From Rutidosis leptorrhynchoides (lineage: Eukaryota > Streptophyta > Magnoliopsida > Asterales > Asteraceae): a stretch of 64,000 nt of DNA. The notes beneath the pieces are model-generated. The model had not been told where the DNA came from, did not search any database, and saw only the letters and a list, made by a program, of their open reading frames with translations. Both the position numbers and the translations under genes were made by a program. Position 1 is the stretch's first letter; each line of letters opens with the position of its first letter. This document shows positions 1 through 13,203 of the stretch, piece by piece. Location of the stretch: the NCBI RefSeq assembly GCF_046630445.1, contig NC_092339.1, forward strand, positions 73,725,501 through 73,789,500, written 5' to 3'.

Positions 1-2962
1 CTACTAACTTAATGATTTTTTAACGAGACATATATGTAACGATTATCGTTGTAAAGACATTTAATGTATATATATCATATTAAGAGATATTCATACATGA
101 TAATATCATGATAATATAATAATTTAAAATCTCATTTGATATTATAAACATTGGGTTAACAACATTTAACAAGATCGTTAACCTAAAGGTTTCAAAACAA
201 CACTTACATGTAACGACTAACGATGACTTAACGACTCAGTTAAAATGTATATACATGTAGTGTTTTAATATGTATTTATACACTTTTGAAAGACTTCAAT
301 ACACTTATCAAAATACTTCTACTTAACAAAAATGCTTACAATTACATCCTCGTTCAGTTTCATCAACAATTCTACTCGTATGCACCCGTATTCGTACTCG
401 TACAATACACAACTTTTAGATGTATGTACTATTGGTATATACACTCCAATGATCAGCTCTTAGCATCCCATGTGAGTCACCTAACACATGTGGGAACCAT
501 CATTTGGCAACTAGCATGAAATATCTCATAAAATTACAAAAATATGAGTAATCATTCATGACTTATTTACATGAAAACAAAATTACATATCCTTTATATC
601 TAATCCATACACCAACGACCAAAAACACCTACAAACACTTTCATTCTTCAATTTTCTTCATCTAATTGATCTCTCTCAAGTTCTATCTTCAAGTTCTAAG
701 TGTTCTTCATAAATTCCAAAAGTTCTAGTTTCATAAAATCAAGAATACTTTCAAGTTTGCTAGCTCACTTCCAATCTTGTAAGGTGATCATCCAACCTCA
801 AGAAATCTTTGTTTCTTACAGTAGGTTATCATTCTAATACAAGGTAATAATCATATTCAAACTTTGGTTCAATTTCTATAACTATAACAATCTTATTTCA
901 AGTGATGATCTTACTTGAACTTGTTTTCGTGTCATGATTCTGCTTCAAGAACTTCGAGCCATCCAAGGATCCATTGAAGCTAGATCCATTTTTCTCTTTT
1001 CCAGTAGGTTTATCCAAGGAACTTAAGGTAGTAATGATGTTCATAACATCATTCAATTCATACATATAAAGCTATCTTATTCGAAGGTTTAAACTTGTAA
1101 TCACTAGAACATAGTTTAGTTAATTCTAAACTTGTTCGCAAACAAAAGTTAATCCTTCTAAATTGACTTTTAAAATCAACTAAACACATGTTCTATATCT
1201 ATATGATATGCTAACTTAATGATTTAAAACTTGGAAACACGAAAAACACCGTAAAACCGGATTTACGCCGTCGTAGTAACACCGCGGGCTGTTTTGGGCT
1301 AGTTAATTAAAAACTATGATAAACTTTGATTTAAAAGTTGTTATTCTGAGAAAATGATTTTTATTATGAACATGAAACTATATCCAAAAATTATGGTTAA
1401 ACTCAAAGTGGAAGTATGTTTTCTAAAATGGTCATCCAGACGTCGTTCTTTCGACTGAAATGACTACCTTTACAAAAACGACTTGTAACTTATTTTTCCG
1501 ACTATAAACCTATACTTTTTATGTTTAGATTCATAAAATAGAGTTCAATATGAAACCATAGCAATTTGATTCACTCAAAACGGATTTAAAATGAAGAAGT
1601 TATGGGTAAAATAAGATTGGATAATTTTTCTCATTTTAGCTACGTGAAAATTGGTAACAAATCTATTCCAACCATGACTTAATCAACTTGTATTGTATAT
1701 TATGTAATCTTGAGATACCATAGACACGTATACAATGTTTCGACCTATCATGTCGACACATCTATATATATTTCGGAACAACCATAGACACTCTATATGT
1801 GAATGTTGGAGTTAGCTATACAGGGTTGAGGTTGATTCCAAAATATATATAGTTTGAGTTGTGATCAATACTGAGATACGTATACACTGGGTCGTGGATT
1901 GATTCAAGATAATATTTATCGATTTATTTCTGTACATCTAACTGTGGACAACTAGTTGTAGGTTACTAACGAGGATAGCTGACTTAATAAACTTAAAACA
2001 TCAAAATATATTAAAAGTGTTGTAAATATATTTTGAACATACTTTGATATATATGTATATATTGTTATAGGTTCGTGAATCAACCAGTGGCCAAGTCTTA
2101 CTTCCCGACGAAGTAAAAATCTGTGAAAGTGAGTTATAGTCCCACTTTTAAAATCTAATATTTTTGGGATGAGAATACATGCAGGTTTTATAAATGATTT
2201 ACAAAATAGACACAAGTACGTGAAACTACATTCTATGGTTGAATTATCGAAATCGAATATGCCCCTTTTTATTAAGTCTGGTAATCTAAGAATTAGGGAA
2301 CAGACACCCTAATTGACGCGAATCCTAAAGATAGATCTATCGGGCCCAACAAGCCCCATCCAAAGTACCGGATGCTTTAGTACTTCGAAATTTATATCAT
2401 ATCCGAAGGGTGTCCCGGAATGATGGGGATATTCTTATATATGCATCTTGTTAATGTCGGTTACCAGGTGTTCACCATATGAATGATTTTTATCTCTATG
2501 TATGGGATGTGTATTGAAATATGAAATCTTGTGGTCTATTGTTACGATTTGATATATATAGGTTAAACCTATAACTCACCAACATTTTTTTTGACGTTTT
2601 AAGCATGTTTATTCTCAGGTGATTATTAAGAGCTTCCGCTGTCGCATACTTAAATAAGGACGAGATTTGGAGTCGATGCTTGTATGATATTGTGTAAAAA
2701 CTGCATTCAAGAAACTTATTTTGTTGTAACATATTTGTATTGTAAACCATTATGTAATGGTCGTGTGTAAACAGGATATTTTAGATTATCATTATTTGAT
2801 AATCTACGTAAAGCTTTTTAAACCTTTATTGATGAAACAAAGGTTATGGTTTGTTTTAAAAATGAATGCAGTCTTTGAAAAACGTCTCATATAGAGGTCA
2901 AAACCTCGCAACGAAATCAATTAATATGGAACGTTTTTAATCAATAAGAACGGGACATTTCA
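1..2962 (+). repeat. Partial S-family LTR, cut by window start
   Basis: This stretch matches 55975-58974 nearly base for base, from the block starting CTACTAACTTAA to the terminal GGGACATTTCA. It is therefore a second copy of the roughly 3.46-kb LTR that is complete at 55510-58974. About 465 bases of its 5' end lie outside the window. It ends in CA at 2962 and interrupts the older minus-strand LTR that follows, so it is the younger insertion. The five bases after it, ACATG, would be its target duplication if they also precede its unseen start. No protein is encoded; the short open frames are chance. Confidence 0.8.
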
Positions 2963-4631
2963 ACATGCATACCATTTCATAATACATCCTACTATAATTG
3001 ACTTAATAATAATCTTGATGAACTCAATGACTCGAATGCAACGTCTTTTGAAATATGCCATGAATGACTCCAAGTAATATCCTTAAAATGAGCTAATGCA
3101 CAGCGGAAGATTTCTTTAATACCTGAGAATAAACATGCTTTAAAGTGTCAACTAAAAGGTTGGTGAGTTCATTAGTTTATCATAATCCATCAATTCTATA
3201 ATTTTAATAGACCGCACGATCCTCATTTCTCATAAATATCATTACACTCGCAAGTGTATAAAATCCATTCGTATGATGAACACCTGGTAACTGACATTAA
3301 CATAATGCATATAGAATATCCCCCGCATACTCGCAAGTATGCCATAATATTGGCAATCGCAATCACCATTTAAATCGAAGTACTAAAGCATTCCAAATTT
3401 CAGAATGGGGTTTGTTAGGCCCATAGATCTATCTTTAGGATTTGCGTCAATTAGGGACCATTTCCCTAATTCTTAGGTTACCAGACTTGAAGGGGTGATA
3501 TTCGGTTTAATTATCTAACCATACAATGTAGTTTTAAGTACTTGTGTCTATTTCGTAAAACAGTTATAAAAGCAGCGCATGTATTCTCAGTCCCAAAAAT
3601 ATATATTGCAAAAGCATTTAAAAGGGAGCAAATGAAACTCACAATACTGTATTTTGTAGTAAAAATACATATGACGTCATTGAACAAGTGTAAGGTTGGC
3701 CTTGGATTCACGAACCTATATTAATTATATATATATTTATATGTTTGATCAATATCTGTCTAACAATTTAGGTCAAGTCGTAGTGTATCACAATTCTAAT
3801 GCTCGAGACTAAATATGCAAAAGTCAACAAAAGTCATATTGACCAAAATGTCTTCCAAAATTTATACATGATTATTATATAGTTTAAATATAGTCGTTTT
3901 ATATATTTAAATATTTTTAACAGATTTTATTAAAGTAAATAATATAGTTCTTTTATTAATAAATAAAATTTTATATTAAAATTTATATAATAAAAATATA
4001 CTTTTATATATCTTAAGTAATAAAATTTATAAAGTTCATTTAATATCATAAAAATAATATGATAGGTATTATTAATGTAATTATATTATACGTAGTAAAA
4101 TATCTTTGTATCACATATTTATTTGATAAAATAATATTGATAATAATAATAATAAGTAAAAGTTGTACTATTTTGTAATAATTATTATTATTCTACTAAT
4201 AAAAATAACAATAATTATATTTTATAAAAATGATAAAATGATAATTTTTATTAATAATAGTACTAAAATTATAATAATAATAATGATGTTTCATATTAAC
4301 AATGATATTTTTTTATTAAAAATAATAATTTTTGTAAAAATGATAGTTTTAATATTAATAATACTTTTAATAACAATAATAGTAAAATAATGAAAACGAT
4401 ATTTTTTCTTTAAATCAATATCTTATAATATCTTAATTTCATCATGATACTCATACTCATTATTTCCTAATCGCTTCGTTTAATAGCTTTTAGTCGTCTT
4501 TTATATCGCGTTCATATTAATAATAATAATAATAATAGTAATCATAATAATTAGATGTTACTAATATTAGTTTTAATTATAATAATACTAATAATAATAA
4601 TATTAATGATAATACTAATAACTATTTGAAT

Positions 4632-4889
<258 letters not shown>

Positions 4890-5526
4890 GTAGATTATAA
4901 CGACGATAATAACGACGATAATAATAATCATTTTTACAAAAATTCAATTGACTATAACTTCTAAACCATTCATCGAAACCATTCGATATCTAAATGAAAA
5001 GTTCTCAATTTTTCGCTAGCTTTCCAACGACATGCATATCATATACCTTATCTTAATAGCATATGTATTTAATTCAAGATTTGACATAACCTATCTAACG
5101 ACAATAACGAACGTATAAGCATGCATAATTCTATATACTCGAGCACTAGTCAGGGATACACTAATAATATATAAAAGTTAAGTTATGAGGGCTCACGTAT
5201 CAATATTGAGATTCAATATTGCAGAAAAAGTACGTAGACACAACGGGGATGATAAATACTAGTTTGACTCACGAGCAATACTCCCGAACCATGCCCATAA
5301 CCTCCATAGCTATAACCCATAATTTCCTTAGCTCTATCCAGCTCGAAAAACAATTTCGAAATCACTCGAACAGCACTCCGTCGTAATATTTTATGTATAC
5401 TAATAATATCTTGAAATAATACGGAGTAAATATATATATGTAAATCGATTGAGAGAGTTTAGAGAAAATATTTTTCAAGTTTCTATGAAATAATGAAACC
5501 TATTGAATTCTATTTATAATAGATTT

Positions 5527-5690
5527 TTGAATTATTAAAGTGAATTATTAAAGTATGAATTATTAAAGTATGAATTATTAAAGTGAATTATTAAAGTATG
5601 AATTATTAAAGTGAATTATTAAAGTATGAATTATTAAAGTGAATTATTAAAGTATGAATTATTAAAGTGAAATATTAAAGTTAAAGTAAA
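5527..5690. repeat. Tandem repeat, unit GAATTATTAAAGT(AT)
   Basis: About eleven head-to-tail copies of a 13-bp unit GAATTATTAAAGT, several lengthened by AT to 15 bp. The 13- and 15-bp forms largely alternate, giving a 28-bp higher-order period. It degrades into AAAGT-rich sequence on the right. It lies inside the A' LTR and probably arose by replication slippage. Confidence 0.85.
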
Positions 5691-6629
5691 GTAAAAATAA
5701 AGTAAAGGTAAAGTTTAAGTATAGTAAAAGTATAAAATTATGTACGTATAATACGGGTATAAATATATATAATATTAATTTAAATCGTTATATATATTTA
5801 ATAAAATAAAATATAAATATCTTTATCTTTATCATACTGGTTAAGTAATGAGTTGTCAAAAGTGGTTCTAGATATTTATAAAAGTTATATACGCTTTAAT
5901 AATAAAGTTCTTTTTAAACTAAAAACGTTTTTGTATGTTTGAAACTAAATCAAATAAATAAGATAATTTTGTTTTCCAAAACTAAATATATTTAAGAATC
6001 ATTTTGTTTAAAGGTTAAAATAATAGAAATCGTTATATCATAAAACGTTATAGAAAAGTAGAATCATATATATTCATAATAGGTTTCAAGTTTTTAAATT
6101 ACAGTTTGTTGGTGAAGCATGGGATAAAGTCCAAAGGTTAAATAGACGTATGAAATCATCTTAATGAAAAAATGTCGAGTTACTTAACTTTTCGATATCC
6201 AACATCTGAGTTATTTACACTCCACGTTCTTACTTATAAATCACTTTACCATTTTGCGAATGTTGTCAAAAAGAATAGATTTCTTAAATCACAGTGGACC
6301 TCATAACATGGACCCGTAATCATATCACAATGTATCTGATGAATCAATCATTATTATCTTCTAATTCCATTGATAAACATATTGAAACAAATACGTTCGT
6401 GTAAAGTATTATACGTTTAATACTTTATTAATATTCTCAAGTTATAATATATATATACATATCTATTTATATATAACGGTTCGTGAATCGTCAGAATTTG
6501 GTCGAGGTTAAAATGAATGTATGAACATAGTTTAAAATTCTTGAGATTTAACTTAACAAACTTTGCTTATCGTGTCGGAATAATATAAAGATAAGGTTTA
6601 AATTTGGTTGAAATTTTCAGGTTGTCACA

Positions 6630-6705
6630 ACATTAATGCTCCAGATTATGAAATCAAAGTACAAATCCTACACATGGTAACTAATCAATGCCAATATAGT
6701 GGTAC
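6630..6705 (+). pseudogene. gag fragment of element H, 5' of the B1 insertion
   Basis: Plus-strand codons read INAPDYEIKVQILHMVTNQ followed by CQYSGT. The intact gag of B2 has INAPDYEIKGQILHMVTNQ at the same place (about residues 135-155 of its 271). The piece starts directly at the end of the A' LTR and stops at GGTAC (6701-6705), the target site of B1. The reading resumes in frame at 48463 with GTPKEDPNEH, after a second GGTAC. This proves that a roughly 41.8-kb insertion split one gag gene. The N-terminal part of H gag and its 5' LTR lie outside the window. Confidence 0.88.
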
Positions 6706-8677
6706 TGATGTGTGCGAGGGGTACTAGGAAATAGTATTATTTTTACAACGAAATACTATTAAATACGATACAATTTTACACAAGATATTTATTTATTTAT
6801 AGAATAGATATACCTAAACCTTGCTACAACACTTATAGGCAGTGTACCTAATCGTACAGTAGTGTAGTTTTTAGTAAGTCCGGTTCGTCCACAGGGAACT
6901 CTTAAACAAGCTTAACGCTATAATTTTAAAAACTATATTTGTAAAAATACAAAAATATATATAAGTAGTATTATTATTATAAAAGGGGGTTTTTACCGTT
7001 TTATGACCGGTTTGTCGATTTTAAAACTTTAGTCGAAGTTAAAATCTAATGTAAAATATTAAATAAATAAAAGACTTAATTTAAAGAGTAAAGTAAATAA
7101 CGATAATGAAATTGCGATAAATAAAAATGCGATAAATAAAAAGTACGACAATTAAAGAGTACGATAATTAAAAGTGCAATTAAATACAATGACAATAAAT
7201 AAAAGTGCGATAATTAAAAGTGCAATTAAATATGAAATAAAAGAATTATGCTTATTTAAACTTCCATAATCATGATGTTTGACATGTTGATTTTAGTTTA
7301 TTCTCATGGGTTAATTGTCCTTTGTCCTGGATTATTCGATATGTCCATACGGATTTGTCCATAATAGTCCATCAGTCATAAATATAATGTGCGAAAGTCT
7401 TCGTCAAATTATTCTTATTCCCGAAGTCAAATATTCCAACTAATTGGGGATTCGAATTGTAACAAGGTTTTAATACTTTGTTTAATGAATACACCAGGTT
7501 ATCGACTGCGTGTAAACCAAGGTTTTACTACTTTGTTAACAATTACACCAATTACCCTTGAATGTAATCCACCCCTGTTTCAACATGTCTATTAACTATT
7601 AATCCAGTTCCGTGTCCGGTAAAATGAACAATTATTGGTATTTATAGATATCCCGCCCACCGTACCCAGTCAAGCGTATGTGGTTATATATAAATACGTC
7701 AAATTAAAAGTCTATATATTAATTTAATGAGGTATCGTTTAGTTAATATAAAACCCATTAATAGCCCATAGTCTAATTTCCACAAGTGTCGTTCTTTTAT
7801 CCAAACCCCAATTATGGTACAAAGCCCAATTACCCAATCTTAATATTTTTAGCCCAACATCATGATTACTTCGTCTTAAATAAGCATAATAATAACTTAG
7901 CTACGAGACATTAAATTAAAAATAACATTAACCATAACTTACAGTGATTAAAAATAGCGTAGCGTTACACGGACAGAATTTTGACTTACACCCTTACAAC
8001 ATTCGCTAACATACCCTTATTATTAGAATTTAAAATTAAAATTAAAATTAAAATACAAATAAAAATATATTTACGTATATAGATAGAGAGATGGATGGAT
8101 ATATATTTTTAAACCTGAGCCAAAACACGCGAATTTATAGCATCAGGCCTGTCACCTACTGCATGCAATCGCATGGCTTTTTGCCTTCCAGGCCATGCGA
8201 TCGCATGGCCCCTTTTTCCATCTCATAAGACTTTGTTTCTTTGCTTGCCGACGATTTATAATAATATATATAATATATAAATAATTTTAAGAATTATTTA
8301 AATATTATATTATATTCGTGTGCATAGTTGACTTGTAATTTTTAGTCCGTTGCGTCGAGCGTTGAGAGTTGACTTTGGTCCCGGTTCGGGATTTTCGAAC
8401 GTCCTTGCATATAATTTAATATCTTGTACTTTGCGTTTTGCGTCTTGTACTCTTGTAATTTTGAGATGTTTCTTATCAATAATTGGAACCACTTTGATTG
8501 TATTTTGTACTTTTGAGCTTTTTAGTCGTTTGCGTCTTCAATTTGTCGAATCTGTCTTTTGTCTTCACCTTTTATTATTTAAACGAATATCACTTGTAAA
8601 TAGAACAATTGCAACTAAAAGCTTGTCTTTCTTGAGGGATAATGCTATGAAATATATGTTCGTTTTTAGCATTATCA
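6706..8677 (-). repeat. 3' LTR of B1
   Basis: On the minus strand it runs from TGATAATGCTAAAAACGAAC at 8677 to CACATCA at 6706. It is nearly identical to 46490-48462. It contains a TATAAATT box (minus strand, 8132-8139). Upstream of that box is a pair of palindrome-related motifs at about 8161-8177 (one arm mutated, GCAATCGC) and 8191-8210 (perfect). The plus-strand 114-codon open frame over 8350-8694 is antisense to the LTR and recurs in every copy only because the LTR is repeated; I do not call it a gene. Confidence 0.92.
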
Positions 8678-9028
8678 AATATTCCCACACTTGAGCGTTG
8701 CTTGTCCTCAAGCAATATAGTCTTGAAATAAAAATACTAGAATCACTTCTTTATTCTTCGCACTTTGTACATCAGTGATTTCTATACGGCGGTATAAACA
8801 ATGGTAGTAACGATGTGGTTTACAGTCCCACATGACTATAAAATTTTAGATCCTTTAAGGAAATTGGATCTTTATGAAAACATTTGATCTTTTGAAAATA
8901 CAATCTAGCTTTTACACTAGATAAGTTTTCCGGAATAACCCTTCACCGGTGTTTGCAAATTGTTTTTGTGGGTTTGGTGGATTTCAGATTTGAAAACTTT
9001 AGCTCAAACTTGCGGTTATGTGTCACCC
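8678..9028 (-). other. B1 3' untranslated end with polypurine tract
   Basis: This is the last part of the B1 internal region before its 3' LTR. On the minus strand the sequence just before the LTR is AAGTGTGGGAATATT, a polypurine tract suited to plus-strand priming. The block matches the B2 sequence from 11073 onward. It ends at CACCC (9024-9028), the target site where B2 inserted; the B1 sequence continues at 35651 with a second CACCC. No gene is seen. Confidence 0.8.
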
Positions 9029-10413
9029 TGATGTTATGCGAGGTGTATATGAAATAGCTTATATTTTACTAGGAAAAACTATTAAATACGATACAATTTT
9101 ACACAAGATATTTATTTATTTATAGAATGGATATACCCAAACCTTGCTACAACACTTATAGACAGTGTACCTAATCGTACAGTAGTGTAGTTTTTAGTAA
9201 GTCCGGTTCGTTCCACAGGGAAATCTTTTAAACAAAGCTTAACGCTATATTAGTTTTAATTTATAAAAATACAAATATATATAAGTAATATTATTATTAT
9301 AAAAAGGGGGTTTTTACCGTTTAATGACCGGTTTGTCGATTTTTAAAACTTTTAGTCGCAGTTAAAACCTAATGTAAAATATTAAATAAATAAAAGACTT
9401 AATTTAAAGCGTAAAGTAAATAACGATAATGAAATTGCGATAAATAAAAGTGCGATAAAATAAACTTGCGATAATTAAAGAGTACGAAAATTAAAAGTGC
9501 AATTAAATACAATGACAATAAATAAAAGTGCAATTAAATACAATAACAATAAATAAAAGTGCAATAATTAGAAGTGCAATTAAATATGAAAATAAAGGAA
9601 TTATGCTTATTTAAACTTCCGGAATCATGATGTTTGACGTGTTGATTTTAGTTTATTCCCATGGGTTAATTGTCCTTTGTCCTGGATTATTTAATATGTC
9701 CGTCTGGTTTTTGTCCATAACAGTCCATCAGTCATAATTATAAAGTGCGAGTGTCCTCGTCAAATTATCCTTATACCTGAAGTCAAATATTTCAACTAAT
9801 TGGGGACTTAAACTGTAACAAGGTCTTAATACTTTGTTTAATAATTACACCAGGATATCGACTGCGTGTAACCCAAGGTTTTAATACTTTGTTATCAATT
9901 ATGCCAAGTGTCCTTGTACATAATTTCACCCTTGTTTTAATAATTCCATAGACTATTAATCCATTCCCGTGTCCGGTTAAAAGAACGATTATTCGTACAT
10001 ATAAATATCCCGCCCATCGTGTCCGATCGAGTGTATATGGTTATTTATAGGGACGTCCAATTGTAAATCTTTATATTAAAATTAACAAACTATCATTTAG
10101 TTAAACAAGTATAAAGCCCATTAATAGCCCATAGTCTAATTTCCACAAGTGTCGTTCTTTTGTCCAAAACCCAATTATGGTACAAAGCCCAATTACCCAA
10201 TTTTAGTATTTTTAGCCCAACATCATGATTACTTCGGTATTAAATAAGCATAATAATAACTTAGCTACGAGACATTAAATTAAAAAGGTTGAACATAACT
10301 TACAATGATTAAAAATAGCGTAGCGTTACACGGACAGAATTTCGACTTACACCCTTACAACATTTGCTAACATACCCTTATTATTAGAAATTAAAATTAA
10401 AATTAAAATTAAA

Positions 10414-10482
<69 letters not shown>

Positions 10483-11072
10483 GTTGAGAGAGTTGGATGG
10501 ATGATTAAACTGAACCAAACACGTGAATTTATAGGCCTGTGAGCTGAAAAAGGGGCTCATGCGATCGCATGAGCTTTGCTCTTCAAGGCCATGCGATCGC
10601 ATGGCCAGCTGGGGAGGCTCACATGTTGTTGTTTTCTTCTGACGACGGTTTTAATTAAATATATATAATATATAAATAATTTTAAGAATTATTTATATAT
10701 TATATTATATTTATGTGCATAGTTGACTTGTAATTTTTAGTCCGTTGCGTCGAGCGTTGAGAGTTGACTCTGGTCCCGGTTCCGGATTTTCGAACGTCCT
10801 TGCGTACAATTTAATATCTTGTAATTTGTGCTTCGAATCTTGTACTCATGTAATTTTGAGACGTTTCTCATCAATAATTGGAACCTTTTTGATTGTATTT
10901 TGTACTTTTGAGCTTTTTAGTCATTTGCGTCTTCAATTCGTCGAATCTGTCTTTTGTCTTTACCTTTTATTATTTAAACGAATATCACTTGTAAATAGAA
11001 CAGTTGCAACTAAAATCTTGTCTTTCTTGAGGGATAATGCTATGAAATATATGTTCGTTTTAAGCATTATCA
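9029..11072 (-). repeat. 3' LTR of B2
   Basis: Nearly identical to 33598-35650. On the minus strand it begins TGATAATGCTTAAAACGAAC and ends TAACATCA. U3 holds two perfect palindromes (10555-10574 and 10587-10606), then a TATAAATT box (10526-10533), then a (TA)n tract (about 10419-10480) shortly downstream of the expected start site. The (TA)n tract is absent from the B1 LTRs, so it is a feature of this subfamily. Confidence 0.92.
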
Positions 11073-13203
11073 AATATTCCCACACTTGAGCGTTGCTTGT
11101 CCTCAAGCAATATAGTCTTGAAATATACTAGAATCACTTCTTTATTCTTCACACTTTGTACATCAGTGATTTCTATACGGCGGTATGAACAATGGTAGTA
11201 ACGTTATGGTTTACAGTCCCATATGACTATAAAAATTTTAGATCCTTTAAGGAAATTGGATCTTTATGAAAACATTTGATCTTTTGAAAATTAAATCTAG
11301 CTTTTACCCTAGATAAGTTTTCCGGGATAACCCTTCACCGGTGTTTGCAAATTGTTTTTGTGGGTTTGGTGGGTTTCAGATTTGAAAATTTTAGTTCAAA
11401 ACTTGCGGTTTTGTGTCACCCACTTGCTAACCTTGTATTGGGAAAGCAACACGTCCAGTATACTTGTTCCGTATATTACCTTTCGGTAAACTACCATCTG
11501 GTTGTAAAGAAAAGCATTGAACAAGCAGCTGTTAAGGCAATGTCCCCTGACATGCTTTTAATTATGGTCTATAACGTGTCGGATGCAATTACTATCCTTT
11601 GTAGGAGCAATAGTAAAGCTCACCCTTATAATTTTTTGGACTAGCACAAGGTTTTGTCTTTGACCATGCTATGCAACTACCGTTCTTACGGTTGACACCC
11701 GATTTGGTTCAGGTGACCTAATGAATTCCAGGTGAATTCCTAGGATTTTACGTTCAATGGTAATGAACGCATTGAAAATGGGTTTTCAGAAAACAAATCG
11801 GTTTTAATTTTGATCAAAATATTTTCTCGTTCAAGCTCGAGTTTAGATATCATTGAATTCCATGAGTTTGTAATTCTCAATCTTTAAGGTCAATCTCTAG
11901 GATTGAGTAATATCTGGCTTAAAAGCTGATTTTTTGATCTTTAAGGAGATTATCCTTTTCCGGGGATCTGATTCATTAGTCTTATTAAGCTAATTTGCAC
12001 GGCGTCCTCCCCATTTTACGAGACAGATCCTCTCATGGTTAGGATAAGTCTGACCACTTGGCGACCCTGTTTGATGCTGAGGTCCGTGGATTTCCTGCTG
12101 ATTTTAGTGATGACTTTTCTAGATTTTTCGTCAACCTACAGCTGGTCTGGACGACAACTTCATGACCTAAATCAAGAAGCGCGTTTCTTTTTCGGAAGAC
12201 TTTACTTCCTTTTAATAATGGAATTGATTCATCGTGTAGATCCATCTTTCTTTCAAATATATTACAGTAAATCGGGTAAAACTGATTAGATTAGCCCAAA
12301 GCAAAAGTATCTTCAATTATTTGTACAAAAATATGTGATATATGTTTTAAATAACTTGGTAAATTTTCCCACACTTGGTTTTTATTTTCCTTTTTATTGT
12401 CCTCTATTCCATTTTAAATGAATTTTAACATTTTGGTTTGTTTCTCAATTTATGTCCTTTCCAAGGTAACAATAATTTCGGTGTTAACACCTAGTTTTAT
12501 CGTTCATAAATATGTTTAAACATGATTTTGAATTCATTTAATTGAAAATTTTGAAAAATTTTACTAGAATTAGGTAGTCAGTTTATAAGACTATGGCTGT
12601 TCTTTATTATCAGAGGGCACTAGATTCTAATACAACTACTGCTTTACTAGTATTTTTAATGGTAACCAAGTATACAAGTCAAAAAAATTTTAAAATTCTG
12701 AAAGAATTTAACCCCTTCCCACACTTAAGATCTTGCAATGCCCTCATTTGCAAGAAATCAGTAACAATTTAAATTATTGAGGGTGATTAGCGTAGAAAAA
12801 TAATTAAATTTTACCAAAGTTTCCAAACATATTGGCGTTTGTTTGCTGAATGATAAATGGTGCACATCATTTGTTCATTCCGTCTTGTTGTTACATCACA
12901 TTTATTTTTCATCTTGTCGTCAAAATTACTAGCTTTTGCTGAACTTAATGCCAGTCTTTGAAAATGCGCTGTTTTACCCTGTTTTGTACAATCGACAATA
13001 TACATACATACAAATATAAACATGCATGGCAATTTGAAATGGGACTTAATATCCCACTTTCAAATCCTAAATGTGAAATATTAGTACACAATAATAATAA
13101 AAATGATAAAAATTACATAAATATATCCAATAACGTAAGTTTAAACATGAATAAGTAAAAAGATAAAAACATAAAAATCATAAAAATAACCAATGGAACC
13201 AAA
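11073..13203 (-). other. B2 3' noncoding region
   Basis: Long region between the accessory ORF (ending 13204) and the 3' LTR, with the polypurine tract AAGTGTGGGAATATT against the LTR. It matches B1 35656-37450 and, inverted, H 51240-53039 along most of its length. Such conservation in three elements suggests a role in RNA processing, packaging or priming. It holds the short 68-codon frame described separately and a second element-sense frame of 73 codons (12811-13032), open also in B1 (37055-37276) but broken in H. Confidence 0.7.
12039..12245 (-). CDS. Conserved 68-aa small ORF in 3' region (B2 copy)
   Basis: Element-sense frame starting MDLHDES and ending RVAKWSDLS. The same 68-codon frame, with the same start and stop, is open in B1 (36274-36480) and in the differently organised element H (51856-52062), with only a handful of residue changes. 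I recognise no domain; it is polar, with a Ser/Lys-rich middle (LEKSSLKSAGNPRTS) and no membrane segment. The opposite strand is also open for 84 codons in B2 and H, so conservation may be of the nucleotide sequence rather than the protein. It could be a real accessory peptide or a structured RNA element near the 3' end. Confidence 0.35.
   Translation of the reverse strand: MDLHDESIPLLKGSKVFRKRNALLDLGHEVVVQTSCRLTKNLEKSSLKSAGNPRTSASNRVAKWSDLS

Noticed and set aside
286..519. Short frames in S LTR (also 1952-2750)
   Set aside because: The matching stretches of the second S LTR (from 55975) carry indels and stops in these frames.
8350..8694. 114-codon plus-strand frame recurring at 10745, 35323 and 48135
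   Set aside because: It lies antisense in every B LTR and recurs because the LTR recurs; it runs past the LTR end in some copies and has no promoter or domain.
10555..10606. CRISPR-like repeat-spacer array
   Set aside because: Only two repeats per site, palindromic, in a plant LTR promoter; not an array.
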